Assembly: GCF_003313335.1 (NCBI RefSeq)
Contig: NZ_QMHP01000001.1
Coordinates: 248,001-312,000, forward strand
From: Pedobacter zeaxanthinifaciens
GTDB taxonomy: Bacteria; Bacteroidota; Bacteroidia; Sphingobacteriales; Sphingobacteriaceae
Reading direction: 5' to 3'
Length of the DNA stretch: 64,000 bases
Part shown: piece after piece, positions 9,007 through 18,479 of the stretch
Layout: each line of letters begins with the position of its first letter
Numbering within the stretch: the stretch's first letter is position 1
Made by a program: the position numbers and the translations under genes
Notes under the pieces: model-generated
Told to the model about the DNA's origin: nothing
What the model saw: the letters and a program-made list of their open reading frames with translations, nothing else
The model's database searches: none

Positions 9007-9190
9007 TAGCTAATAATCAATAATCAAATTCCAATCATCAATGGACGATGAGCAATGATCGATAACAATAATCAATAATCAATAATCAAATTCCAATTAT
9101 CAATGGACGATGAGCAATGATCGATAACAATAGTCAATAATCAATAATCAAATTCCAATCATCAATGGGCAATGAGCAATGATCAATAGC
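9007..9190. repeat. 62-bp tandem repeat, about three copies
   Basis: Three near-identical units with a period of 62 bp can be anchored on the word CCAAT(C/T)ATCAATGG at 9031, 9093 and 9155. Each unit holds AATAATCAAATT, CGATGAGCAATGATCGAT (third copy altered) and a run of AATCAATAATC. The array fills the spacer after the TPR gene and is AT-rich and non-coding. Confidence 0.9.
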
Positions 9191-9250
9191 AACAATCAAT
9201 GACTAATGAACTAATGAACCATTGAACTAATGAACCAATTTCAAATCTAA
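9191..9250. repeat. Degenerate CTAATGAAC-word array
   Basis: The 62-bp array passes into a shorter-word repeat (CTAATGAAC, CATTGAACTAATGAACC) that runs up to the start of the chromate transporter gene. The same words occur as reverse complement at 62372-62590. Confidence 0.7.
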
Positions 9251-9255
9251 TTCCC

Positions 9256-10455
9256 TTGGCTAAACGGCAATTGTTTTTTTTAAGAAACGTGTTCTTTTTT
9301 ACCTTCACAGCATTTGGAGGTGCACAAGCACATTTGTCGTTATTGCTGCGCTATTTTGTAAATAACATCAATTTCGTAACCGAAGAGGAATTGTTGGAAC
9401 TAAATGCTTTGGCACAGGTTTTACCGGGTCCGGCATCTACTCAAACTTTGGTTGGTATCGCTTACAAAGTAGGGGGCTTGAAACTTGCCATTGTCACTTT
9501 TCTTATCTGGATTTTACCTTCAGCGGCATTGATGACATTAGCCGCAGTTTGGTATTCATTATTAGACCAAAAGCACAAATTTGTAGAGATATTACAGTTT
9601 ATTCATCCTATAGCGTTGGGCATTGTAGCGTACGGCGCTTTTAAATTAGGCCGAAAAGTACTTACCAATCAAGTATCTGTTTTTTTGGCTTTTGGTGCTT
9701 TGGTAGGTACGTTGGTGTTAAGGGAAGCCTACGTTTTTCCTTTAGCAATATTGATCGGAGGAATGGTGTCTTCTGCAATTGGTACGCCACACGAAGAAAC
9801 CGAATTACGAGTGCGTTTATTTGCCAATGTCAACCCAAAAAAGCTCAGCTATTTTGTCGGTGTTTTACTGCTAATGGCAATTTTAGGGGCCATCATCAAT
9901 CGTACATCACCTTTTAGTTTACCTATTAGGTTATTTGAAAATTTCTATCGCAACGGCATCTTTATTTTCGGAGGCGGACAGGTATTGGTACCTATGATGT
10001 TTACAGAATTTGTACAGATGAAGCATTACCTCGGTCAAACAGATTTCCTATCAGGTTTTGCATTTCAACAAATATTACCGGGCCCTACCTTTTCGTTCAC
10101 TAGTTATATTGGTGCTTTGGGCATGAAGCATGGAAATTACGGTGTGGGCGGACAAATCATAGGTGGTATTTTAGCTGTTTTAGGCATCAACTTACCAGGA
10201 TTAATTTTGGTGCTCTTCATCGTACCTTTTTGGAACGATTTAAAGAAAATTTCGAGAATAAAACACTCACTCTCTGGTATTAATGCGGTAAGTGTGGGTT
10301 TTATTATTGCCGCTTTTTTAATGTTACTCGCTCCAGTTGGGTTAAATTGGTTGTTTTTAGCAATTGTATTGGTGACTTTTCTAGTGCTGAATTTCACGAA
10401 AATTAGCCCTGCTTGGGTGATCATGGCTGGCGTAATTTTAGGATATATAATTTGA
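9256..10455 (+). CDS. chrA: Chromate transporter, ChrA family
   Basis: The 399-residue inner-membrane protein has two CHR domains in one chain (about 5-180 and 205-399). The first shows FTFTAFGGAQAHLSLL and ALAQVLPGPASTQT; the second shows the paired motif FQQILPGPTFSF. ChrA proteins export chromate, probably by proton exchange. The frame starts with TTG at 9256; the family N-terminus (about ten residues before the first helix) fits this start and no upstream ATG is in frame, so TTG is accepted. The repeat array abuts the start, leaving little room for a usual promoter. Confidence 0.88.
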   Translation: MAKRQLFFLRNVFFFTFTAFGGAQAHLSLLLRYFVNNINFVTEEELLELNALAQVLPGPASTQTLVGIAYKVGGLKLAIVTFLIWILPSAALMTLAAVWYSLLDQKHKFVEILQFIHPIALGIVAYGAFKLGRKVLTNQVSVFLAFGALVGTLVLREAYVFPLAILIGGMVSSAIGTPHEETELRVRLFANVNPKKLSYFVGVLLLMAILGAIINRTSPFSLPIRLFENFYRNGIFIFGGGQVLVPMMFTEFVQMKHYLGQTDFLSGFAFQQILPGPTFSFTSYIGALGMKHGNYGVGGQIIGGILAVLGINLPGLILVLFIVPFWNDLKKISRIKHSLSGINAVSVGFIIAAFLMLLAPVGLNWLFLAIVLVTFLVLNFTKISPAWVIMAGVILGYII

Positions 10456-10500
10456 TGTGGTATTAGTTTATCAGACTAACTAATATCGATTTAAAAGTAA

Positions 10501-11253
10501 ATGAAGATGAATAAATTTGTTAAGGAAGAAGTTAGTTTTTTAAGAGGAGCTAGAACTCGTTGGCAGGAATTGAAATATGTTTTAGGTGTAGTTTATCAGT
10601 TTTACAAAGGATTTAGGAAACTACACTTTGTAGGGCCTTGCGTCACCGTTTTTGGTTCGGCACGTTTCAAAGAAGATCATCCATATTATGAAATGGCTAG
10701 AGAAGTTTCTGCTGAAATTTCAAAATTAGGCTTTGCCATCATGACTGGGGGTGGCCCTGGCATTATGGAAGCTGGAAATAGGGGAGCTAAAGACGCAGGC
10801 GGTTTATCGGTGGGTTGTAATATCGTTTTACCGCATGAACAACATGAAAACCCATATTTAGATACGTCCGTTAACATTGATTACTTTTTTGTTAGAAAAG
10901 AGCTTTTGAGGAAGTATTCGTATGCTTTTGTGGTGTTACCGGGAGGTTTTGGTACGTTAGATGAATTTTTTGAAACACTAACATTAATTCAAACTGGAAA
11001 GGTTGAAAAATTTCCTATTGTGATCATGGGAAAAGAATTTCATCAGCACATTTACGAACATGTGCAACTCATGATGAATCAAAAAACAATTAGTCCGGAA
11101 GATATGGATTTGCTTTTGTTTACTGATGATGTAAATGAAGTGGTTGCACACATTAGGAAATTCAAAGAAACTGCGCCAATATTTAAGCTGAAGTCGCCTA
11201 AAAAAGCTTGGTGGATTTTTGGTGAGCAAAAACCGGACGCTAAGGCGAGCTAG
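10501..11253 (+). CDS. LOG/TIGR00730 family Rossmann protein
   Basis: The 250-residue protein carries the signatures of the lysine-decarboxylase-like (LOG) family: a nucleotide-binding loop MTGGGPGIMEAGNRGA at about 81-96 and PGGFGTLDEFFE at about 149-160. Characterised members are nucleotide 5'-monophosphate phosphoribohydrolases that release free bases (cytokinin-activating LOG, or AMP/IMP-cleaving PpnN-type). The substrate here is not known. It begins 45 bp after chrA and may be co-transcribed with it. Confidence 0.85.
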   Translation: MKMNKFVKEEVSFLRGARTRWQELKYVLGVVYQFYKGFRKLHFVGPCVTVFGSARFKEDHPYYEMAREVSAEISKLGFAIMTGGGPGIMEAGNRGAKDAGGLSVGCNIVLPHEQHENPYLDTSVNIDYFFVRKELLRKYSYAFVVLPGGFGTLDEFFETLTLIQTGKVEKFPIVIMGKEFHQHIYEHVQLMMNQKTISPEDMDLLLFTDDVNEVVAHIRKFKETAPIFKLKSPKKAWWIFGEQKPDAKAS

Positions 11254-11281
11254 TTTTGATCAAAAAACTCTTTTTCCAGAA

Positions 11282-11335
11282 ACACGAAGCAATCTAAAAC
11301 GCTAAACTTGCCATAGCTTAAGGATTGCTTGGTGT
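11282..11335. terminator. Inverted repeat between convergent genes
   Basis: ACACgAAGCAATC at 11282-11294 pairs with GATTGCTTgGTGT at 11323-11335, twelve of thirteen positions, around a 28-base loop. It lies between convergent LOG and dnaB genes and probably serves as a bidirectional end point; no strong T-run is present. Confidence 0.6.
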
Positions 11336-11355
11336 CTCAAAATGATAAATCTCTG

Positions 11356-12915
11356 TTAAAATGGTGGCTCGTCGTCTGGCATATCGTTCATGCTAGACGG
11401 TCTGATGATGATGTTTCCAGGTCTGTCGAAACTTTCAGAAGGCATCATGGCGTTATCGCTTCCAGCGGAGAAGCTTGATGGAGGCAAGAAGCTATCTTCT
11501 AAATCTGCGAACTTAACATATTTACCGATAAATCTTAGCGGCACAATTCCAGTTTCACCGTGACGGTTTTTACCAATAATTACCTCTCCAACACCTGCAT
11601 TTGAACGGCCGCTTTCATCTTCCATAATACCATAATACTCAGGTCGATACAAGAAGAGTACCATATCGGCATCCTGCTCAATTGAACCAGATTCACGTAA
11701 ATCGGATAACATTGGTCGTTTACCGTTTTGTCCAGGTCTACTCTCCACCGCACGACTTAACTGCGAAAGTGCCAGCACCGATACGTCTAATTCTTTCGCT
11801 ACTGATTTTAATGCCCTTGAGATACTACCGATTTCTTGCTCACGGTTACCGCCGCCTTCGCCTTTACCATGCATTAGCTGTAAGTAATCGACAATTACCA
11901 TTTGTATATCGTACTGGGATTTCAATCGACGACATTTTGCTCTAAATTCGAAGATATTAAGTGCGGGCGTATCATCAATCAACAAAGGGGCTTCTGAAAG
12001 CCTACCAATTTTGCTGTGCAATTGTTGCCATTCCCATTCCGCCAAATTACCTTTTCTAATTTTCTCTTGCTCAATTTCGGCCTCGCCAGATATTAAACGA
12101 TTTACCAACTGCACCGAAGACATCTCCAGTGAAAACACCACAACAGGTTTTTGGAAATCAACAGCGGCATTACGGGCGCAACTTAGTACAAAGGCCGTTT
12201 TACCCATCGCTGGACGAGCCGCAATGATCACCAAATCTGATTTTTGCCAACCACCAGTAACACGGTCAAGATCTGTAAATCCCGATGGAACTCCCGTTAA
12301 ACCATCGGTTTTGGTTCTGAGTTCTTCTAAGGATGCTAAAGACTGTTTAATGATATCATCCATTTTTTGTGTATCTCTACGCAAGTTATTTTGGGCAATA
12401 TCAAAAAGATTCTTTTCGGCCATATCCAATAGGTCGAAAATATCAGTGGTATCTTCATAGGCGTTTTTAATAATTTCCGTAGAAATTCTAATTAACTCCC
12501 TTTGAATGTATTTTTGAGAAATAATGCGGGCATGATACTCGATATTGGCAGCTGAAGTAACCCTGTTGGTTAGGTAAGTTACATAATAAGCACCACCAAT
12601 CATTTCTAAGCTACCGCTGCTTCTCAGCTCGGTAGTTACTGTTAAAATATCTACTGGTTTTGATTTTTGAAATAGCTGCTGGATAGCTTCAAAAATCCGC
12701 TTGTGCCTGTCATCATAAAACAATTCAGGTTTAAGTACATCAATTACGGCAGATAGTGCATCTTTTTCCAGCATCAAAGCGCCTAAAACAGCTTCTTCTA
12801 AATCTGTAGCTTGCGGCTGTATTTTATCCACAGTAGCTATTGTATTTGATAGTCTATTTTTTCTGGCTGATAATGAAAATTTGTCCTGTCCTTTTTGTCC
12901 GTTCTCTGTACTCAT
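11356..12915 (-). CDS. dnaB: Replicative DNA helicase
   Basis: The hexameric helicase unwinds DNA at the replication fork. The 519-residue protein has the N-terminal primase-interacting DnaB domain (about 33-135, with LEEAVLGALMLEKDALS) and the C-terminal RecA-like ATPase domain. Walker A is AARPAMGKTAF near residue 233, Walker B lies in MVIVDYLQLM, and the arginine-finger region is KNRHGETG. No intein interrupts the gene. The C-terminal tail is Pro/Asp/Glu-rich. It is convergent with the LOG gene and divergent from rlmB. Confidence 0.97.
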   Translation of the reverse strand: MSTENGQKGQDKFSLSARKNRLSNTIATVDKIQPQATDLEEAVLGALMLEKDALSAVIDVLKPELFYDDRHKRIFEAIQQLFQKSKPVDILTVTTELRSSGSLEMIGGAYYVTYLTNRVTSAANIEYHARIISQKYIQRELIRISTEIIKNAYEDTTDIFDLLDMAEKNLFDIAQNNLRRDTQKMDDIIKQSLASLEELRTKTDGLTGVPSGFTDLDRVTGGWQKSDLVIIAARPAMGKTAFVLSCARNAAVDFQKPVVVFSLEMSSVQLVNRLISGEAEIEQEKIRKGNLAEWEWQQLHSKIGRLSEAPLLIDDTPALNIFEFRAKCRRLKSQYDIQMVIVDYLQLMHGKGEGGGNREQEIGSISRALKSVAKELDVSVLALSQLSRAVESRPGQNGKRPMLSDLRESGSIEQDADMVLFLYRPEYYGIMEDESGRSNAGVGEVIIGKNRHGETGIVPLRFIGKYVKFADLEDSFLPPSSFSAGSDNAMMPSESFDRPGNIIIRPSSMNDMPDDEPPF

Positions 12916-12919
12916 GAAA

Positions 12920-12927
12920 CAAAAGTA
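12920..12927 (-). promoter_or_regulatory. Candidate -7 box of dnaB
   Basis: TACTTTTG on the minus strand matches TAnnTTTG. Only four bases separate it from the dnaB ATG at 12915, so if it is used the transcript would be leaderless or start inside the gene. Confidence 0.3.
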
Positions 12928-13155
12928 AACAAAACCACAGGTTTTTGTTTGAAGAAGTTATTAGTCGTTTGTCAACAAGTTGACTGCTAAACTGATGATT
13001 TTTTTTAGTATATTATAAATACACAATAAGTTGTAAACAATTTGATGTTGATAATAATACTGTTTATGAGTGCCACTAGAACAATACGAAATGCCCATTA
13101 TTTCAACTAATATCGTTCAATAAAAAATCATTCAAACAAACACTATTTAATTGGT

Positions 13156-13163
13156 TACTTTTG
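13156..13163 (+). promoter_or_regulatory. Candidate -7 box of rlmB
   Basis: TACTTTTG followed by CAG lies 16 bases before the rlmB ATG, in the TAnnTTTGC context seen before several genes in this window. Confidence 0.45.
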
Positions 13164-13179
13164 CAGTTCAATAATTGAT

Positions 13180-13953
13180 ATGGATAATTTTAAAAGACCA
13201 CAAAGAAGAGAGCGTTTTAAAGAGAATAATGAATTCGTTTTTGGCATTAGGGCGGTAATTGAAGCGATAAAAGCTGGTAAAGATGTAGAAACGATTTACG
13301 TACAACGAGGCTTGTCAGGAGATTTGTTTTTAGAGCTTAAAGCTTTATTGTCGGGGTCTTTAATTCCGTTGAGTGTGGTTCCTGTTGAGAAGTTGAACCG
13401 TATGACGCAAAAAAATCATCAAGGTGTGATTGCCGTTATATCACCAATTACGTATCAAAATATTGAAGATCTTATTCCAGCAATTTACGAAAAAGGGGAG
13501 ACGCCACTGATATTAGTGCTTGACAGCGTAACTGATGTTCGAAACATGGGAGCAATTGCTCGTACGGCTGCCTGTGTTGGAGTTCATGCCATTGTAGTGC
13601 CATTAAAAAATGCGGCTCAAATTAACGCAGATGCGATTAAAACCTCTGCGGGAGCGCTGTTTTCAATTCCGGTTTGTAGACATGCTAATTTGCATAAAAC
13701 CTGTTTGTTTTTGCAAGACAGTGGTTTGCAAATTGTTGCATGTACTGAAAAAACCAATGACTTGATTTATGTTCCAGATTACAAGCTTCCAACAGCTATT
13801 GTAATGGGTTCTGAAGATGAAGGAATATCAAATGACTTGTTGAGGGTAGCAAATTATTTGGCTAAAATACCAATGGCTGGCAGCATCGAATCTTTGAATG
13901 TTTCTGTAGCAGCGGGTGTAATTTTATACGAGGCTGTAAGGCAGAGAGCATAA
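13180..13953 (+). CDS. rlmB: 23S rRNA (guanosine-2'-O)-methyltransferase, RlmB/TrmH type
   Basis: The SAM-dependent SpoU-family enzyme methylates a ribose 2'-OH of 23S rRNA (G2251 by E. coli numbering). The 257 residues include an N-terminal substrate-binding domain (about 17-95, with FVFGIRAVIEAI) and a SPOUT domain with all three knot motifs: DVRNMGAIARTAAC at about 118-131, VMGSEDEGIS at about 208-217, and IPMAGSIESLNVSVAAGVIL near the C-terminus. It is convergent with the mannose-1-phosphate guanylyltransferase gene across a bidirectional terminator. Confidence 0.9.
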   Translation: MDNFKRPQRRERFKENNEFVFGIRAVIEAIKAGKDVETIYVQRGLSGDLFLELKALLSGSLIPLSVVPVEKLNRMTQKNHQGVIAVISPITYQNIEDLIPAIYEKGETPLILVLDSVTDVRNMGAIARTAACVGVHAIVVPLKNAAQINADAIKTSAGALFSIPVCRHANLHKTCLFLQDSGLQIVACTEKTNDLIYVPDYKLPTAIVMGSEDEGISNDLLRVANYLAKIPMAGSIESLNVSVAAGVILYEAVRQRA

Positions 13954-13957
13954 AAAT

Positions 13958-14017
13958 AGGGCTTTATCAAAGAACTTTCAGCATCTAAATTGACTGAAAA
14001 GCAATTGATAAAGCCCT
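13958..14017. terminator. Bidirectional terminator, rlmB / manC
   Basis: AGGGCTTTATCAA at 13958-13970 is repeated inverted as TTGATAAAGCCCT at 14005-14017, a perfect 13-bp stem. It has T-rich sequence on the right side and, seen from the other strand, T-rich sequence on the left. Confidence 0.85.
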
Positions 14018-14028
14018 TTTATCTTCGG

Positions 14029-15120
14029 TTAAATGAATTTTCCGCCAAATTTGCCTTTTACATCTGCGACAATGTTTTTTACATTTTGTTCTTCTGCTCT
14101 AGGGCAAATTAGTAAAGTGTTATTTGATTCCACAACAATGTAGTCGTGTAGGCCTTGCAAAATCACTAACTTTTCTTCCGGAACATTCACCATGCAGTTA
14201 GAAGAATCATACATCATTACCTGTTCAGATGGGATAACGGCATTACCAACATAATCTTTTTCTGCCATTTCGTAAATAGAAGCCCAAGTTCCTAAGTCCG
14301 ACCAGCCAAAATCAGAAGGTAGTACATAAACGTTATCCGCTTTTTCCATAATACCGAAGTCGATAGAAATGTTGGTGCAAAGCTGATAAGCATTTGAAAT
14401 AAAAGCTTTTTCGTTTTCTGTATTGTACGAATTTTTACCACCAACGAAAATTTCATGCATATCGGGTAAATGTTTTTGTAAAGCTTTGTTAATGGCTTTT
14501 GCCGACCAAATAAAAATGCCTGCATTCCATAAGAAATCGCCGCTCTGTAAAAAAGATTTGGCTAATTCCAAATTGGGTTTTTCAGTGAAAGTTTTTACTT
14601 TGTGTATATCGTTGTCTTCAAGTAAGGTTTCATCTGCATATTGTATGTAACCGTAACCCGTGTCTGGTCTATTGGGTTTTATACCTAAGGTAATTAAGCA
14701 ATCGCAGGTTACAGCAACTTCCATGCATTTTTCAATAGCGTTGATAAATGCAGGCTGATTAGCTATGGTGTGATCTGATGGAGCAACTACAATGGTAGCA
14801 TCAGGATTTATTTCTGCTATTTTGGAAGCGCCATAAGCAATACATGGCGCAGTATTACGCATCATCGGCTCTGCCAAAATTTGATTATCCATCATATCAG
14901 GCAGCTGCTCTTTAATTAAGTCAGTATAAATTTCGTTGGTAACAATGAAGATGTTCTCCGGAGGGCAAATATTTAAAAATCGCTCGTACGTACTTTGAAT
15001 AAGCGTTTTGCCTACACCAAAGAAATCTATAAATTGTTTAGGGAATTCGGTTCTACTTACCGGCCAAAAACGGCTTCCAACGCCGCCCGCCATTATTAAA
15101 GCGTATTTATTTTTATTCAT
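14029..15120 (-). CDS. manC: Mannose-1-phosphate guanylyltransferase
   Basis: The enzyme makes GDP-mannose from mannose-1-phosphate and GTP for envelope glycans. The 363-residue protein is the short form with only the nucleotidyltransferase domain; the C-terminal phosphomannose isomerase cupin of long ManC proteins is absent. Signatures are the N-terminal MAGGVGSRFWPVSRTEFPKQ at residues 10-29, VAPSDHTI at about 111-118, and FTEKPNLELAKSFL. The ATG lies 21 bp after the stop of kdsD with a promoter box in the gap. Confidence 0.9.
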   Translation of the reverse strand: MNKNKYALIMAGGVGSRFWPVSRTEFPKQFIDFFGVGKTLIQSTYERFLNICPPENIFIVTNEIYTDLIKEQLPDMMDNQILAEPMMRNTAPCIAYGASKIAEINPDATIVVAPSDHTIANQPAFINAIEKCMEVAVTCDCLITLGIKPNRPDTGYGYIQYADETLLEDNDIHKVKTFTEKPNLELAKSFLQSGDFLWNAGIFIWSAKAINKALQKHLPDMHEIFVGGKNSYNTENEKAFISNAYQLCTNISIDFGIMEKADNVYVLPSDFGWSDLGTWASIYEMAEKDYVGNAVIPSEQVMMYDSSNCMVNVPEEKLVILQGLHDYIVVESNNTLLICPRAEEQNVKNIVADVKGKFGGKFI

Positions 15121-15128
15121 GCTTGCCG

Positions 15129-15136
15129 CAAATATA
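15129..15136 (-). promoter_or_regulatory. Candidate -7 box of manC
   Basis: TATATTTG followed by CGGC on the minus strand lies eight bases before the manC ATG, in the kdsD-manC spacer. Confidence 0.45.
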
Positions 15137-15141
15137 TACTT

Positions 15142-16107
15142 TTATATGATACCCTCTTGTAACAGATCGTGTAAATGGACCAAACCAAAATATCGATCAT
15201 CTTTAGTCACTAAAATTTGAGTAATATTATTTTTTTTGATGATTTCTAGGGCCAACAATGCTAATTCGTCTGCATCAATTTTCTTTGGATTGCTGTTCAT
15301 CAGATCTTTAGCAGTTATATTTTCTAAGTTCGTGTGGTTTTCCAACATTCTTCTAATATCGCCATCGGTAATTACTCCCAAAATATCATCACCATTGCTA
15401 ACAACAACAGCGCCCAAACGGTTTTTGCTAATTTCAACAATAATATCTTTTACAGGCGCACTAGCTGATACAGAAGGTTTTTCATTTTTAGCAGCTAGGT
15501 CACCGGCTTTTAAATACAGCCTTTTGCCCAAAGAACCTCCCGGATGATATTTGGCAAAATCAGACGATTCGAACTTTCTTGCTTGTAGCAAACAAACCGC
15601 CAACGCATCGCCCATGGCCAACTGCGCTGTAGTACTTGTTGTAGGGGCTAAGTTATGCGGACAGGCTTCTTTGTCTACTGTGGTATTTAAAATGAGATCT
15701 GCCTGTTTCGCCAAATCAGAATTTACATTACCCAACATGGCTACCAACTTATTCCCAGATAGCTTAAGAAGCGGTGCAAGTAATTTAATTTCTGGCGTGT
15801 TTCCGCTTTTAGACAGGCACAATACGACATCATCTTTTTGAATCATACCTAAATCGCCGTGTACCGCATCTGCTGCATGCATAAAAACAGCTGGTGTTCC
15901 AGTTGAATTAAAAGTAGCTACTATTTTTTGAGCAATGATGGCACTTTTACCAATTCCAGTTACTACAACACGTCCATCACTGTTTAAAATAGAATTCACT
16001 ACCGCTACAAAATCATCGTTGATATAGTCAATTAGGCCAAAAATGGCAGCCGATTCTAACTTCAAGGTATTGATAGCTGAATCAATTATAGATTTTTTAC
16101 TTTCCAA
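15142..16107 (-). CDS. kdsD: Arabinose-5-phosphate isomerase, KpsF/GutQ type
   Basis: The enzyme interconverts ribulose-5-phosphate and arabinose-5-phosphate, the first step of Kdo synthesis for lipopolysaccharide. The 321 residues hold an N-terminal SIS domain (about 35-170; VVTGIGKSAIIAQKIVATF, then LCLSKSGNTPEI) and two CBS domains (about 205-320; VVSNGDDILGVITDGDIRRM). Length and order match E. coli KdsD. The next step, KdsA, lies on the other side of recQ on the opposite strand. Confidence 0.93.
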   Translation of the reverse strand: MESKKSIIDSAINTLKLESAAIFGLIDYINDDFVAVVNSILNSDGRVVVTGIGKSAIIAQKIVATFNSTGTPAVFMHAADAVHGDLGMIQKDDVVLCLSKSGNTPEIKLLAPLLKLSGNKLVAMLGNVNSDLAKQADLILNTTVDKEACPHNLAPTTSTTAQLAMGDALAVCLLQARKFESSDFAKYHPGGSLGKRLYLKAGDLAAKNEKPSVSASAPVKDIIVEISKNRLGAVVVSNGDDILGVITDGDIRRMLENHTNLENITAKDLMNSNPKKIDADELALLALEIIKKNNITQILVTKDDRYFGLVHLHDLLQEGII

Positions 16108-16143
16108 AGAGAATTTATTAGTAAATTAATACTTTAATTACTG

Positions 16144-16151
16144 CAAAATTA
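16144..16151 (-). promoter_or_regulatory. Candidate -7 box of kdsD
   Basis: TAATTTTG followed by CAG on the minus strand lies 36 bases before the kdsD ATG, in the divergent spacer between kdsD and recQ. Confidence 0.45.
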
Positions 16152-16194
16152 TGTTATTTTGAACAATAATAGCACACAATATTCAGCAAAGGAA

Positions 16195-18384
16195 ATGGAC
16201 GTCAAGAAGTCTTTATTTGATAACCTTCAAACTTTTTTCGGTTTCGACAATTTTAAAGGGGATCAAGAATCGATCATTACCAACATATTAGAGGGGAAGA
16301 ACACATTCGTAATTATGCCAACGGGGGGTGGCAAATCCATTTGTTATCAGTTACCTGCTTTAATGAGCGAAGGCACGGCGATTGTAATTTCGCCACTTAT
16401 CGCGTTAATGAAAAACCAAGTAGATCAAATTAGAGCTTTTGGTGGTAGCGATAGCATCGCCCACTTTTTAAATTCATCTTTAACTAAATCGGAGATTACT
16501 CAAGTAAAGACAGATTTACTTAATGGTAGCACTAAATTGTTGTATGTAGCTCCGGAATCGTTAGCCAAACAGGAAAATGTTGAGTTTCTACGCTTGCTGA
16601 AACTTTCTTTCGTAGCGGTAGATGAGGCACATTGTATTTCTGAATGGGGACACGATTTTAGACCAGAATATAGGAAGATTAGGCAGGTGATAGCGGGGTT
16701 GGGAGATAATATTCCAATCATTGCGTTAACGGCAACGGCCACGCCTAAAGTACAGCAAGATATCATTAAAAACTTGGGGATGATGGACGCTACTTTGTTC
16801 AAATCATCTTTTAACAGGCCAAATCTGTTTTATGAGATTCGCCCTAAAAAAAATATTACCAAGGAAATTATCCGCTACGTTAAATATAACCCTGGAAAAT
16901 CTGGAATTATTTACTGCCTAAGTAGAAAGAAAGTTGAAGAAGTTGCTGAAACTTTAAATATCAATGGCATTAAAGCGTTGCCATATCACGCTGGTTTGGA
17001 GCCTAAGGTACGAGCCGAAACTCAGGATAAGTTCCTGATGGAGGATGTAGAGGTGATTGTAGCTACAATTGCCTTTGGTATGGGGATCGATAAACCTGAT
17101 GTGAGGTTTGTAATTCACCACGATATCCCAAAAAGTATGGAAGGCTACTATCAGGAGACTGGTAGGGCAGGTAGAGATGGTGGTGAGGGAGTTTGTGTTG
17201 CTTTTTACTCTCAAAAGGATGTAGAAAAACTGGCTAAATTCATGAAAGACAAGCCTGTTTCTGAAAGGGAAATTGGTACGCAAATTTTGAAGGAAGTAAT
17301 TGATTACGCCGAATCATCTGTTTGTAGAAGAAAGCAAATTTTGCATTATTTTGGTGAAAACTTCAATGAGACAGGCTGTAACTGCATGTGTGATAACTGC
17401 AAAAAACCTAAGCAGCAGTTTGAAGCTGAGGAGCAATTATTAACCTTGTTAAAACTAATAGAGAGCACGGGCGAAAAGTTTGATGATGCGCACTTGCTTA
17501 ATATTTTTCTGGGTTTAGAAACAGCGCAAACCATTGCTTACGAACATAGTAAATTGCCAGAGTTTGGTTCAGGTAAAGCTGATGGTGAGCTTTTATGGAA
17601 ATCATTGATTAGACAGGCTGTTTTAAATAATTTCTTGGCCAAGGATATTGATAACTACGGTTTACTGAAATTAACCAAGCTTGGTAGGGAGTTTATAGAA
17701 AATCCATATAGCTTAAAATTCATTTTGAATGAGATTTTGGAAGCCGGAAATGATGATGAGGAAGAAGAAGTTAAACAAGGTACTGGTGCGTTAGATACGC
17801 AATTGCTTCAGCTCCTGAAAGATCTGAGAAAGAAAATTGCCAAGCAGAAAAATGTTCCACCTTTCGTAGTGTTTCAGGATCCATCGTTGGAAGAAATGTG
17901 TACGCATTATCCAATCACCAATGATGAATTGAAGCAAATTTCGGGTGTTGGAAATGGTAAAGCTTTTAAATTTGGCGGGCCGTTCATTGAATTGATCAAA
18001 AAATATGTAGAAGATAATGATATTGATCGTCCGGTGGACATGGTGATTAAAACTCAAGCCAACAAATCGGCCTTAAAAGTATCTATTATTCAGAATATCG
18101 ATAGGCAAATTGGATTGGAAGATATAGCCCGTTCTAAAGGAATTACCTATAATGATGTGCTTAAAGAGGTAGAAGCGATTGTAAATTCTGGTACTAAACT
18201 TAATCTTACTTATTATATCGATGAAATGATTGATGAGGATAGGCAAGATGAGGTGTTTGACTATTTTCAATCTGCAGAAAGTGACTCTATTGATGAGGCA
18301 TTAAAAGATTTAGGTGAAGCTGATTACACTCGGGAAGAAATCCAACTGATGCGCATCAAATTCATGAGTGAATTAGGAAATTAA
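16195..18384 (+). CDS. recQ: ATP-dependent DNA helicase RecQ
   Basis: The 3'-5' DNA helicase acts in recombination and fork repair. From the ATG at 16195 the product is 729 residues. An in-frame TTG 36 bp upstream would add twelve residues that look non-conserved, so the ATG is preferred. Domains in order are: helicase core with Walker A MPTGGGKSICYQLP and DEAH box VDEAHCISEWGHDF; the RecQ motif QETGRAGRDG; an RQC zinc-binding site (CRRKQIL, then CNCMCDNC); a winged helix; and an HRDC domain at about 540-610 of 729. About 110 further residues follow with an acidic, helical character. The C-terminal extension is common in Bacteroidota RecQ. Confidence 0.95.
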   Translation: MDVKKSLFDNLQTFFGFDNFKGDQESIITNILEGKNTFVIMPTGGGKSICYQLPALMSEGTAIVISPLIALMKNQVDQIRAFGGSDSIAHFLNSSLTKSEITQVKTDLLNGSTKLLYVAPESLAKQENVEFLRLLKLSFVAVDEAHCISEWGHDFRPEYRKIRQVIAGLGDNIPIIALTATATPKVQQDIIKNLGMMDATLFKSSFNRPNLFYEIRPKKNITKEIIRYVKYNPGKSGIIYCLSRKKVEEVAETLNINGIKALPYHAGLEPKVRAETQDKFLMEDVEVIVATIAFGMGIDKPDVRFVIHHDIPKSMEGYYQETGRAGRDGGEGVCVAFYSQKDVEKLAKFMKDKPVSEREIGTQILKEVIDYAESSVCRRKQILHYFGENFNETGCNCMCDNCKKPKQQFEAEEQLLTLLKLIESTGEKFDDAHLLNIFLGLETAQTIAYEHSKLPEFGSGKADGELLWKSLIRQAVLNNFLAKDIDNYGLLKLTKLGREFIENPYSLKFILNEILEAGNDDEEEEVKQGTGALDTQLLQLLKDLRKKIAKQKNVPPFVVFQDPSLEEMCTHYPITNDELKQISGVGNGKAFKFGGPFIELIKKYVEDNDIDRPVDMVIKTQANKSALKVSIIQNIDRQIGLEDIARSKGITYNDVLKEVEAIVNSGTKLNLTYYIDEMIDEDRQDEVFDYFQSAESDSIDEALKDLGEADYTREEIQLMRIKFMSELGN

Positions 18385-18479
18385 CGCTGAGATTCCGGTA
18401 ATTTAAATTCCAAACTGTAATAATCAATATCCAATAGTTAAATAGTGATAGGCGTAATCCATATCCGCAACTCGATAAA

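Noticed and set aside
9007..9190. CRISPR array considered
   Set aside because: The period is constant but there are no unique spacers between repeats, and no cas gene is near; it is a plain tandem repeat.
12011..12460. 149-codon open frame on the plus strand
   Set aside because: Antisense to dnaB; Ser/Cys-rich shadow composition with no domain.
16159..16194. TTG start extending RecQ by twelve residues
   Set aside because: The added residues are not family-like and an ATG follows at the conserved family start.
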